Shown in pieces: positions 1-6,970 of a stretch of DNA of 64,000 nucleotides (positions within the stretch are counted from its first letter, which is position 1; every line of letters starts with the position of its first letter). Source of the DNA: Bacteroidia bacterium (GTDB lineage: Bacteria > Bacteroidota > Bacteroidia > Chitinophagales > Chitinophagaceae). Where the stretch lies: the NCBI GenBank assembly GCA_030426665.1, contig JAUHYD010000003.1, positions 248,001 through 312,000 of the forward strand, given 5' to 3'. Position numbers and translations under genes: made by a program. The notes beneath the pieces were generated by a model. That model saw only the letters and a list, made by a program, of their open reading frames with translations, was not told the origin of the DNA and searched no databases.

Positions 1-70
1 TAAGCAGCCTGACAACTTTTGCTTTTAATCTGTATTGTAGCATAGAAAACGTTTTAAGTACATTGACAAA

Positions 71-517
71 TTACGGAATACTGGTAAAAATGGCTGCCAT
101 AGCTATCGAATCCTTTCCGGCACAATCGAGGTGAATATCCTCAACGAAAATCCTAACCTTCATATTTGTAAACGCTTTCAAAAAATTCACTTGATTTTCG
201 CCGAGTGAAGCACCCTCTATTTTGAACGGACCAAAAAGGTTACCCTCTTTAGGCAAAAACGATACAGCAAACCTTGACACCTCACAACCCGGCAGTCGGG
301 AAACGAGCGTGGGTTCTTTAACTAATTCGCCCAAGGGCACGGTATGGTCGCTTGCACTATTTACAAAAGCAACTGCACTTTTTCCTTTGCTATTGCTCTG
401 TGCAATAACACTGCCGGAAGCGATTAATGTAAAAAACATCATCAATGCCATAGCTCCATAGCAAGACGTATGGCATTTCATTAATCGTGTCTTCATTGTT
501 TTGGTTTGCATATTCAT
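71..517 (-). CDS. Small exported protein, possible GldM C-terminal-like domain
   Basis: This is a 148-residue protein with a hydrophobic segment (about residues 21-40) ending in a signal-peptidase-like site after SVIAQ, so it is probably exported to the periplasm. The remaining ~105 residues (RFAVSFLPKEG, then a 'KAFTNMKVRIFVEDI' stretch) resemble by eye the short beta-rich domain found at the end of GldM-like proteins; this is a weak, pattern-level match. It is the last gene of a minus-strand run that starts with blaI and blaR1 (spacing to the upstream gene about 50 bases), so it is probably co-regulated with them. Several Met codons precede the signal peptide, so the start is uncertain. No catalytic motif was seen. 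Confidence 0.6.
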   Translation of the reverse strand: MNMQTKTMKTRLMKCHTSCYGAMALMMFFTLIASGSVIAQSNSKGKSAVAFVNSASDHTVPLGELVKEPTLVSRLPGCEVSRFAVSFLPKEGNLFGPFKIEGASLGENQVNFLKAFTNMKVRIFVEDIHLDCAGKDSIAMAAIFTSIP

Positions 518-569
518 AAAATGTGTGTTTTATGGTTAAAAAAAATGATGGAGTTACCCCCTCGCAGTA

Positions 570-1217
570 CTACACTTTTGGCTTGTTATCCCACAGTTTT
601 AATGTTGTTACCTGATGGTCTAATATGCGTATCTCATAGGCGTTAAAAAACAAATCCAACAACACAGGAACCGGCTCACCTCCTATACGTCCCGGCTGCC
701 TTGCGGGGATTTCTTTAACTAAGTCTCTAATCATGTCTAGTATGCGGCTTTCTGCAAAGCTGCTAATGTTTCCAAATCGCATGCCGTGAGAAATACCTAT
801 CGAATTTGAGTAGCACGCAATCCTTCCCTGTTTATCAATTACAACATCGCACAAGTAAATCTGAAATGTATCGTCAGGTAGACCATCCAGCATTTCCGGT
901 AGGCCTTTCAGAATAACGTCCGCTATTTTCTCTTCAGTTAATCCCGGCTCTTCCGTCAACTCGTTTTTCCTGAAAATCTCCTCCCCGTTAAGCTTTGCCG
1001 GCACTTCATGCTTGCTAAATGAGCCGATATTCGCTCCGTCCTTTACCATCAATTGTGCATAGGTATCAGTATGCTCATACCAAACCACATTGTCATTAAA
1101 TGCATTTACACCTGGTTCCAAAGTACCATTTTGGGCAAAGGAATTAGTTGAAAGCATTAGTATAGTACATGCCATCAACCTTTGTAGACTCTTTGCAATA
1201 AGGTTACGCATTTCCAT
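570..1217 (-). CDS. Exported protein sharing the BlaR1 C-terminal sensor-like domain
   Basis: This 215-residue protein has an N-terminal signal peptide (ending near STNSFAQ) and no further membrane span, so it should be periplasmic or outer-membrane associated. Its middle part, with the pattern LNGEEIF...LPDDTFQIYLCDVVIDKQGRI, closely parallels the C-terminal extracytoplasmic part of the neighbouring BlaR1-like protein (LNGEPIY...LEDGEYFILISDVVVDKGGRV). The two therefore carry a homologous domain. It lies 19 bases downstream of blaR1 on the same strand and is almost certainly in the same transcript. A reasonable inference is that it is a soluble version of the BlaR1 sensor domain or its partner; its function is unknown. 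Confidence 0.7.
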   Translation of the reverse strand: MEMRNLIAKSLQRLMACTILMLSTNSFAQNGTLEPGVNAFNDNVVWYEHTDTYAQLMVKDGANIGSFSKHEVPAKLNGEEIFRKNELTEEPGLTEEKIADVILKGLPEMLDGLPDDTFQIYLCDVVIDKQGRIACYSNSIGISHGMRFGNISSFAESRILDMIRDLVKEIPARQPGRIGGEPVPVLLDLFFNAYEIRILDHQVTTLKLWDNKPKV

Positions 1218-1236
1218 AGTCCATGTTTTTTAGAAC

Positions 1237-2685
1237 TTACCGTTTTGCTATCCACTTAACTGTATGATTCCGTACTTCAATCTCTGTATATCCGCCATAG
1301 CCATAAGTGTCCGGGAACAGGCTTCTGTAATAGCATGCAACCGCAGAGCCATTTAGGTTTGCCGGAGTGTAAGTCGTGCTCTGCTGCAACATGCTACTTA
1401 TTTTTTCGTCTATCTTATTTTTAAGTTCAAAACCATCACCGACGCCATTTTTGAGTATTCCCTTATTTTCATAGTAGGCTACCCTACCACCCTTGTCAAC
1501 TACTACATCGCTGATGAGTATGAAGTATTCGCCGTCTTCCAGCTGCTCCACTTCTTTTTGTATTTCTTTCATTATCCGGGCAGCCAATCCATTTTCTTTT
1601 GAGACAAGCGATGAAGAGATCACATCCTTACGCTCACCATCATATATCGGTTCCCCATTTAGCTGCTCAGGAGGTTCGGGCCACCCTATCGGCATTCTTT
1701 CTAACTTTCCCGTCTTTTCGTTCCGGTGCATATAACTGTCAGGTTGCTTCGGCTTTCTGAACTCTATGACATTTCCTCGCCACGTGCATTTGCTACCCTC
1801 TTTGTGCGGACCATTGGCATAACCATCCTTGGTAAAACATGCCAAACAAATAACTACCAACGGCACTACCAGCAGTAGCTTCGCCTTAGCATTGCCGGAC
1901 GACTTTCTAGATAGCATCGAAATGCGATAACGGACAGAGCCGCTGTTAAATGCATGGGTGATTACAGGGGCTGACTGCAGCAGGGCCTGCTCTATCAGGA
2001 ATGTACCATATTCGCGCAGGCGTTCGGCAGGCACATCGTCGGCCTGATATTCATGTACAAGCAGTAACCTTTTGTTATAAACGTACACCAACGGGTGAAA
2101 CCAGAATATTATCCTCGCCACCTGAAGCAGCACCAAGTCTAAAACATGTAGCAGCGAAGCGTGTCTGCCTTCGTGTGACAATATCATTTGCCACTCCGCG
2201 ATACTGTATTGCGCACGGCTACTTACATACAATGTCCTGAAAAAAGAGAATGGGGCATGACTGCCGGCTGTTTCAATGACAGTCCACCCGTCTTCGAAGC
2301 TGCGACTTCCCTTTCGGGTAAAAGCAATAAGGCGCACGACATCTACCAACAATGTTGTCACCGCAACTACTGCCCCCAATAGATAGAGTACTGTCAGCCA
2401 TAGTTGCCAATTGATGCCCGACTGAGGCACAATAACATTGGGTGTCATTGTCGCAACAACAGCATGTTTTGCATTCCGCATATTCTGAACTGTAACGGTA
2501 GTGTCAGTCATCAAGATATGCATAGCTCCCTGCCACTCCCACAGCGGCAGCAATGCTCCTAATAGCAGCGTGCCTACAAGATACACTCTGTTATAGGTAT
2601 GAAAGCTTTCCTTGCGCAGCAATACATCATATAGCAGAAGGCTCAGCAGCCATATAGCAGTAGCATTAATCAGGTATTGTTGCAT
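1237..2685 (-). CDS. blaR1: BlaR1/MecR1-type M56 metallopeptidase sensor
   Basis: This 482-residue protein belongs to the BlaR1/MecR1 (peptidase M56) family of membrane sensor proteases that inactivate a BlaI-type repressor after sensing an envelope signal. Hydrophobic segments lie at about residues 5-22, 35-50, 93-120 and 268-285. The zinc-protease motif HEGRH is at 171-175 and the probable third ligand is Glu212 in HEYQAD. After the last membrane segment, residues 286-482 form an extracytoplasmic domain that is not a penicillin-binding domain but matches the neighbouring 215-residue protein. The gene follows blaI by 4 bases. No beta-lactamase is nearby, so the signal and target are probably different from those of the Staphylococcus prototype. 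Confidence 0.9.
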   Translation of the reverse strand: MQQYLINATAIWLLSLLLYDVLLRKESFHTYNRVYLVGTLLLGALLPLWEWQGAMHILMTDTTVTVQNMRNAKHAVVATMTPNVIVPQSGINWQLWLTVLYLLGAVVAVTTLLVDVVRLIAFTRKGSRSFEDGWTVIETAGSHAPFSFFRTLYVSSRAQYSIAEWQMILSHEGRHASLLHVLDLVLLQVARIIFWFHPLVYVYNKRLLLVHEYQADDVPAERLREYGTFLIEQALLQSAPVITHAFNSGSVRYRISMLSRKSSGNAKAKLLLVVPLVVICLACFTKDGYANGPHKEGSKCTWRGNVIEFRKPKQPDSYMHRNEKTGKLERMPIGWPEPPEQLNGEPIYDGERKDVISSSLVSKENGLAARIMKEIQKEVEQLEDGEYFILISDVVVDKGGRVAYYENKGILKNGVGDGFELKNKIDEKISSMLQQSTTYTPANLNGSAVACYYRSLFPDTYGYGGYTEIEVRNHTVKWIAKR

Positions 2686-2689
2686 ATCA

Positions 2690-3070
2690 TTAGTTTTTGG
2701 AATTGTCCAATGTCTTCATCATTTCATTCAGTTCTTTCAGGTTTATGTCCTCACTCTTTACTAAGTAACTCACCAACTGCTTGGGCGAGCCACCGAAGTA
2801 CTTTTCTACCAAACTCTGCACTCCGGAATCTGCATATTCTTCTTTTGTGATTATCGGGAAGTATTCGTGGGTTTTGCCGTAGGCTTTATGAGATACAAAC
2901 TCCTTCTTTTCCAATATCCTCACTACCGATGAAATAGTACTGTGTGGCATATCCGGGTCGCCAAGGGCTTCTATTATATCACGCACCAGGCAACGCTCCA
3001 GTCGCCATATTATCTGCATTACTTCTTCCTCTGCTTTTGTTAGTGTTGGTATCGTCTTTTTCCGCTTCAT
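2690..3070 (-). CDS. blaI: BlaI/MecI/CopY family repressor
   Basis: This 126-residue protein matches the BlaI/MecI winged-helix repressor family in length and sequence. It has an N-terminal DNA-binding domain (TKAEEEVMQIIW, then STISSVVRILEKK as the recognition region) and a C-terminal helical dimerisation part (residues ~90-126). These repressors are cleaved or released on activation of the partner M56 membrane protease, here encoded immediately downstream. The start codon directly abuts a perfect inverted repeat (3071-3086), which suggests autorepression of the whole blaI-blaR1-accessory operon. Confidence 0.93.
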   Translation of the reverse strand: MKRKKTIPTLTKAEEEVMQIIWRLERCLVRDIIEALGDPDMPHSTISSVVRILEKKEFVSHKAYGKTHEYFPIITKEEYADSGVQSLVEKYFGGSPKQLVSYLVKSEDINLKELNEMMKTLDNSKN

Positions 3071-3097
3071 AACGTAAATATACGTTACAAAACGTAA
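3071..3097 (-). promoter_or_regulatory. Putative BlaI operator at the blaI start codon
   Basis: AACGTA-AATA-TACGTT (3071-3086) is a perfect 6-bp-arm inverted repeat touching the blaI start codon. A third half-site ACGTAA follows at 3092-3097. The dyad with TAC/GTA cores resembles the short dyads bound by BlaI-type repressors, and its position next to blaI fits autorepression. Binding itself is inferred. Confidence 0.6.
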
Positions 3098-3144
3098 AAA
3101 GCAAGCGTTTAGGGGAATTTACTTATAAATATGCAAGACAACAT

Positions 3145-4134
3145 TTAATACAGTTGAGGTAACAGCCCTGCGCCTTTATCTTTTCTATGAGAACCACCCG
3201 AAAAGATAACGGACACTTCATACCTGTTGGCAAACCGGCTATCTAACTTATTATTGACAGGATAGTCATAGCTGAAACCAATTCTTGTCTTTAAAATTTC
3301 CAATGCCACATAAGGTGCTACAAACCTGCTGTGGCGATATATGGCTCCGGTATATATCGCAATATCATTAGTTGCTTTTTTCTTACTTCCGTTCAATAAA
3401 AACCTGCTGTAGCAGGCTAAGAGTGTATTGCTCGTGGTATCTTGCCTGATATACTGCGCACCACCATACAGAGTAGTTCTGGAAGTGACCTTGTAAGCAC
3501 CTCCTATACATGAAACGCCACGAGGTTGAAGAGCATAACTCACATCTTTATCTCTTGAAAACACAACCGGGCTCGTAACATTGTAAGCCGCATAACCAGC
3601 ATATACAGACAAGTGATCGGATAGACTGCCGGAGTACCTAACACCAAAACCAATATCCACATAACGTCCCCTTCTGGGCATTCCGTTATTAGTCCCCTTG
3701 TACCCTAATTCATTAGCGACACTCACCCCCTGCACACCTGCGGAAACTATGTGTTTTTTTGCCTTACCAAGCCCCTTGTGATATGCTATAGATAAGCCTT
3801 TTGAATAATCTCGTTCATAAATATAACTACTAAGGAGATAGTGATTGTAATACTTAAAAAACACGCCAACTCCCATTGCATCGCCTTTGGGCAAGGCCTT
3901 TTTTAATACGGGCATATCGCAGGAAAACGCAACATGACGCTCAGCACCGGGTGTGAATACCGTGTACATCTGACTATAGTTTGCAACTACACGCACATTA
4001 CTATTAATAAGCCCTGTATTTGCCGGATTGTTAGACAATGGATACGAAAAAAATTGTGACGGAGATATATCCTGAGCAAATGAGTGTTGCACAATGCCAC
4101 ATAGTATAGCAAGTGTAATAAAGGAGCGGAGCAT
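3145..4134 (-). CDS. PorP/SprF family type IX secretion membrane protein
   Basis: The start is placed at the internal Met (4134) that opens a normal signal peptide (MLRSFITLAILCG...SFAQ); an upstream in-frame Met at 4167 would add 11 residues ahead of it. The mature part begins with PSQFFSYPLSNNPANTGL, the hallmark opening of the PorP/SprF family, followed by alternating beta strands typical of an outer-membrane barrel. Members are outer-membrane proteins linked to T9SS export and to anchoring of gliding-type C-terminal-domain substrates; such substrates occur further along this window. Here the gene stands alone, without the large OmpA/PKD partner often found next to porP/sprF. It is separated from blaI by about 75 bases and is probably transcribed on its own. 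Confidence 0.85.
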   Translation of the reverse strand: MLRSFITLAILCGIVQHSFAQDISPSQFFSYPLSNNPANTGLINSNVRVVANYSQMYTVFTPGAERHVAFSCDMPVLKKALPKGDAMGVGVFFKYYNHYLLSSYIYERDYSKGLSIAYHKGLGKAKKHIVSAGVQGVSVANELGYKGTNNGMPRRGRYVDIGFGVRYSGSLSDHLSVYAGYAAYNVTSPVVFSRDKDVSYALQPRGVSCIGGAYKVTSRTTLYGGAQYIRQDTTSNTLLACYSRFLLNGSKKKATNDIAIYTGAIYRHSRFVAPYVALEILKTRIGFSYDYPVNNKLDSRFANRYEVSVIFSGGSHRKDKGAGLLPQLY

Positions 4135-4219
4135 ATTAAAGGTATTAGTAGGCAATAAATTCAACACTAATATAACGAACGTATATTGAATTTATTATCA
4201 ACCTTTCAAAATGATGCGA

Positions 4220-4690
4220 TTACACCTCCACCCCAAACTGCCGCAAATGATGTAGGCTGTGCTTGTGTAACAGTTGTATCTGATGCTCAAAATCGAGCAC
4301 ACCAAAGAACGGGTTTTTCAGGGATTTTGCTTTGTCCTGCTCATACACAGAAAAGAAATAATCAATCTCCTGTTGCAACTCCACTATTGCTGCCTCTTTG
4401 TCGGGTTGTGTTACCTCTTGCGGGTTATTGGGTAGGAGCGCATTAGGTGTGTTTTCGCGAAATGGCTTCTCTGATTCCAGGAATGCCTGCATACGTGGCA
4501 TGTATTCATCGGCTGTTACTATCTCTACAGGCAGCCGACCACTTGCTATCCGCATGCTATAACTCATGTGCTCTATCATCTGCTGCACATTCATCAAACC
4601 CCACTTTTGTGGTGTATCGGCGTCTATCTGACGCAGTAACTCTGTAAATTCCTTCTTTAGAAAATCGGCTTTCTGTTGAATATTTTCCAT
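4220..4690 (-). CDS. DUF1569 (DinB-like) protein
   Basis: This 156-residue cytoplasmic protein matches the DUF1569 family of DinB/YfiT-like four-helix-bundle proteins. Visible landmarks are WGLMNVQQMIEHMSYSM near residues 30-45 and the C-terminal LLHKHSLHHLRQFGVEV. The histidines in these helices are the type that bind a metal ion in DinB-like folds. No reaction is established for this branch. The gene lies 54 bases downstream of the MoxR ATPase on the same strand and may share its transcript. Confidence 0.8.
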   Translation of the reverse strand: MENIQQKADFLKKEFTELLRQIDADTPQKWGLMNVQQMIEHMSYSMRIASGRLPVEIVTADEYMPRMQAFLESEKPFRENTPNALLPNNPQEVTQPDKEAAIVELQQEIDYFFSVYEQDKAKSLKNPFFGVLDFEHQIQLLHKHSLHHLRQFGVEV

Positions 4691-4744
4691 TAGATTCGAT
4701 TAGCAGTTAAAGAACTCATTTTCAGTTGGAGACATTGATGCTCG

Positions 4745-5704
4745 CTACAACAATCCCTTAATCAGTGCTTCTTGTGTCACACCTTCAGCCTCTGCTTTGT
4801 AGCTACGTAGTATACGGTGACGCAACACAGGCATTGCCATTGCTTTTACGTCCTCAATATCCGGAGAGTATTTGCCATTTATCAGCGCATGACACTTTGC
4901 ACCGAGTATCAGATACTGCGAGGCACGAGGCCCTGCACCATAAGATAAGTATTGATTGGCGGCATCTGCTGCACCTACGCTTCCGGGGCGTGTCTTTTGC
5001 ACCAAACCTACTGCATACTCCAGCACATTGTCCGGCACCGGTACACGCCTTACCAGCTCCTGAAATGCCAATATATCATCGGCACTCATTACGTTCGACA
5101 ATTGTACGTTTTGCGCGCCTGTAGTGTTCTTTACTATCGTTACCTCTTCCGCAAAGCTGGGATAATCCAGCGTTACCTGAAACATAAAACGGTCAAGCTG
5201 CGCTTCCGGGAGCGGATAGGTACCTTCCTGTTCTATCGGGTTTTGTGTTGCCAATACGAAAAACGGAGAAGGTAGCTTATATAACATACCTCCTGCAGTT
5301 ACGTTACGCTCTTGCATTGCTTCCAGCAATGCCGATTGTGTCTTAGGAGGTGTACGGTTTATCTCATCCGCCAGAATGATATTGGCGAATATGGGCCCTT
5401 TGATGAACTGAAAAGCACGCTGCTCGTTGAGTATTTCTGCCCCTACTATATCGCTGGGCATCAGGTCGGGCGTAAACTGTATCCGCTTAAATGATAGGTC
5501 CAATACCTCAGAAATAGTCTTTACCAAGAGCGTCTTTGCAAGTCCCGGCACACCCACCAGTAAGCTATGTCCGTTGCACAGGATAGCAACAAGCAGCTTT
5601 TCTACTACATCATCCTGCCCTACTATTACCTTCCCTATACTTTGTCTTATTTCTTTGGTTTTCTCTTTAAGCGCGTCTGCGGCTTCTATATCTGTTGCGT
5701 ACAT
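4745..5704 (-). CDS. MoxR family AAA+ ATPase
   Basis: This 319-residue protein is a MoxR-type AAA+ ATPase, a class of chaperone-like ATPases that often activate or load cofactors into partner proteins with VWA or DUF58 domains. The Walker A motif GVPGLAKT is at residues 51-58, Walker B LADEINR at 111-117, and the family motif 'PPKTQSALLEAMQE' follows. The C-terminal lid region (LSYGAGPRASQYLILGAK) is also characteristic. The usual DUF58/VWA partner genes are absent: the gene downstream encodes a DUF1569 protein and the upstream region is divergent to mazG. Its client is therefore not evident from the neighbourhood. Confidence 0.9.
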   Translation of the reverse strand: MYATDIEAADALKEKTKEIRQSIGKVIVGQDDVVEKLLVAILCNGHSLLVGVPGLAKTLLVKTISEVLDLSFKRIQFTPDLMPSDIVGAEILNEQRAFQFIKGPIFANIILADEINRTPPKTQSALLEAMQERNVTAGGMLYKLPSPFFVLATQNPIEQEGTYPLPEAQLDRFMFQVTLDYPSFAEEVTIVKNTTGAQNVQLSNVMSADDILAFQELVRRVPVPDNVLEYAVGLVQKTRPGSVGAADAANQYLSYGAGPRASQYLILGAKCHALINGKYSPDIEDVKAMAMPVLRHRILRSYKAEAEGVTQEALIKGLL

Positions 5705-5819
5705 TGATATTCTATTACCTTTTTTAACGGTGCTGCAGGGGTTTTATTGTTTTCCCACAGAGACCGCTATTAAACACGAAAGTTCCATTATTTTGTGTAA
5801 ACAAACAAATAGAAATTAC

Positions 5820-6152
5820 GTGGACACAACAATCAGGAGCGCACAACAACAGATAGACGAATGGATACGCACAACCGGTGTTCGTTACTTCAGCGAACTC
5901 ACAAATCTGGGCATTCTTATGGAAGAAGTGGGGGAGTTATCGCGGATAATGGTGCGAACCTACGGAGAGCAATCCTTCAAAGACAGTGACAAAAAGAAAG
6001 AACTATCAGATGAAATGGCAGACGTACTGTGGGTACTTATGTGCCTTGCCAACCAAACAGGCGTAGACCTCGACGACGCCCTGAAGAAAAATATGGAGAA
6101 AAAGACGACACGGGATGCTGAACGCCACAAGAACAACGAAAAACTGAAGTAA
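5820..6152 (+). CDS. MazG-like nucleotide pyrophosphohydrolase
   Basis: A GTG start at 5820 gives a 110-residue protein that fits the size and start of small single-domain MazG-like enzymes (opening VDTTIRSAQQQIDEWI). The motif LMEEVGELSRIMVR and the later ELSDEMADVLWVL provide the EExxE...ExxD set of acidic residues that bind Mg in all-alpha NTP pyrophosphohydrolases. These enzymes hydrolyse nucleoside triphosphates to monophosphate and pyrophosphate, usually as housecleaning. The same frame is open much further upstream (to 5427), but that part lies antisense inside moxR and has no MazG similarity, so it was excluded. The gene is divergent from moxR and convergent with moaE. Confidence 0.88.
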   Translation: MDTTIRSAQQQIDEWIRTTGVRYFSELTNLGILMEEVGELSRIMVRTYGEQSFKDSDKKKELSDEMADVLWVLMCLANQTGVDLDDALKKNMEKKTTRDAERHKNNEKLK

Positions 6153-6157
6153 GCCAA

Positions 6158-6598
6158 TTATGGATGTGCCGCTACCCATACGGCACCATCTTCAAAAACT
6201 TCCCGTTTCCATATCGGGACCGTTTCTTTGAGGGTATCTATGGCATATCTGCAAGCATCGAAGGCAGCACCCCTGTGCGCTGCCGAAACGGCTATAATGA
6301 CGGGAATATCGCCCACATCGAGCACTCCTGTTCTATGGTGTATCAATACTTTGTGAACAGAAAACTTTGCAATAGCAATCTGTGCGATCTTCTCCATTTC
6401 CTTAACTGCCATTGCCTCATAGGCTTCAAACTCCAGACGCACTACTTTCTTACCCTTGGTCTCAGACCTTACAGTACCGACAAACACATCTATCCCACCG
6501 CACCCGGGGGCTGATACCCACTCGATACAGGATGCCACATTAAGATTATCAGATGATATTTTGATGTCGTAATTCACACAATGCCGTTTAACCACCAC
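6158..6598 (-). CDS. moaE: Molybdopterin synthase catalytic subunit
   Basis: This 146-residue protein is MoaE, the large subunit that transfers sulfur from the MoaD C-terminal thiocarboxylate to precursor Z (cPMP) to make molybdopterin in the cytoplasm. Recognisable parts are GGIDVFVGTVR, the HHRTGVLDVGDIPV stretch and the lysine-containing active-site segment KETVPIWKRE near residues 125-134. It overlaps the end of moaD by 11 bases, which implies translational coupling and a 1:1 complex. No other molybdenum-cofactor genes lie in the window, so the remaining pathway must be elsewhere. Confidence 0.95.
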   Translation of the reverse strand: MVVKRHCVNYDIKISSDNLNVASCIEWVSAPGCGGIDVFVGTVRSETKGKKVVRLEFEAYEAMAVKEMEKIAQIAIAKFSVHKVLIHHRTGVLDVGDIPVIIAVSAAHRGAAFDACRYAIDTLKETVPIWKREVFEDGAVWVAAHP

Positions 6599-6830
6599 TT
6601 ACCGGTGGTATTATTGCTACTTCGTCTTTACTGCTAATCACGGTTTCGTCATTGGCATATTCACTATTTACCGCTAGGGCAAATGAAGTCAGCTTACTCA
6701 ATGCCGGGTATATCTCCTGCAAGTGGCCCTTCAATATTTTTGCAGTTGCATTTTCAGGCAAATCCACATTAACACTAATTGCACCAAAAATCTCTTTAAC
6801 TACCCCAAAAGCTCTTATCGATATTGTCAC
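6588..6830 (-). CDS. moaD: Molybdopterin synthase sulfur carrier subunit
   Basis: This 80-residue ubiquitin-fold protein ends in the diagnostic Gly-Gly (PPVSGG), whose carboxylate is adenylated and thiolated before sulfur donation in MoaE. Internal features (VDLPENATAKILKGHL, then NSEYANDETVISSKDEVAIIPP) match MoaD. It is the first gene of the moaD-moaE pair. Confidence 0.94.
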   Translation of the reverse strand: MTISIRAFGVVKEIFGAISVNVDLPENATAKILKGHLQEIYPALSKLTSFALAVNSEYANDETVISSKDEVAIIPPVSGG

Positions 6831-6904
6831 TGGTTTACTTATTGTTGGTTTTATTGCTCGTCAAATATACGGCTACTGTATGGAATTGCAGAATGCCATA
6901 AAAC

Positions 6905-6940
6905 TATTCAGGCTATGTGCGATTGCACATAGCCTGAATA
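6905..6940 (-). terminator. Strong stem-loop after the TonB receptor
   Basis: A perfect 16-bp inverted repeat (TATTCAGGCTATGTGC and its complement) surrounds the 4-base loop GATT. It sits 30 bases past the stop codon of the minus-strand TonB-dependent receptor and upstream of moaD. It most likely terminates the lipoprotein-receptor transcript. The T-tract after it is weak, so the alternative is a 3'-stabilising hairpin. Confidence 0.75.
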
Positions 6941-6970
6941 AACTAAAGTACCCTGAAGCAAGTTAGTTCT

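Noticed and set aside
5427-5819. Upstream in-frame extension of the MazG-like gene
   Set aside because: It lies antisense inside moxR, lacks MazG similarity, and a GTG at 5820 gives a normal-sized protein.
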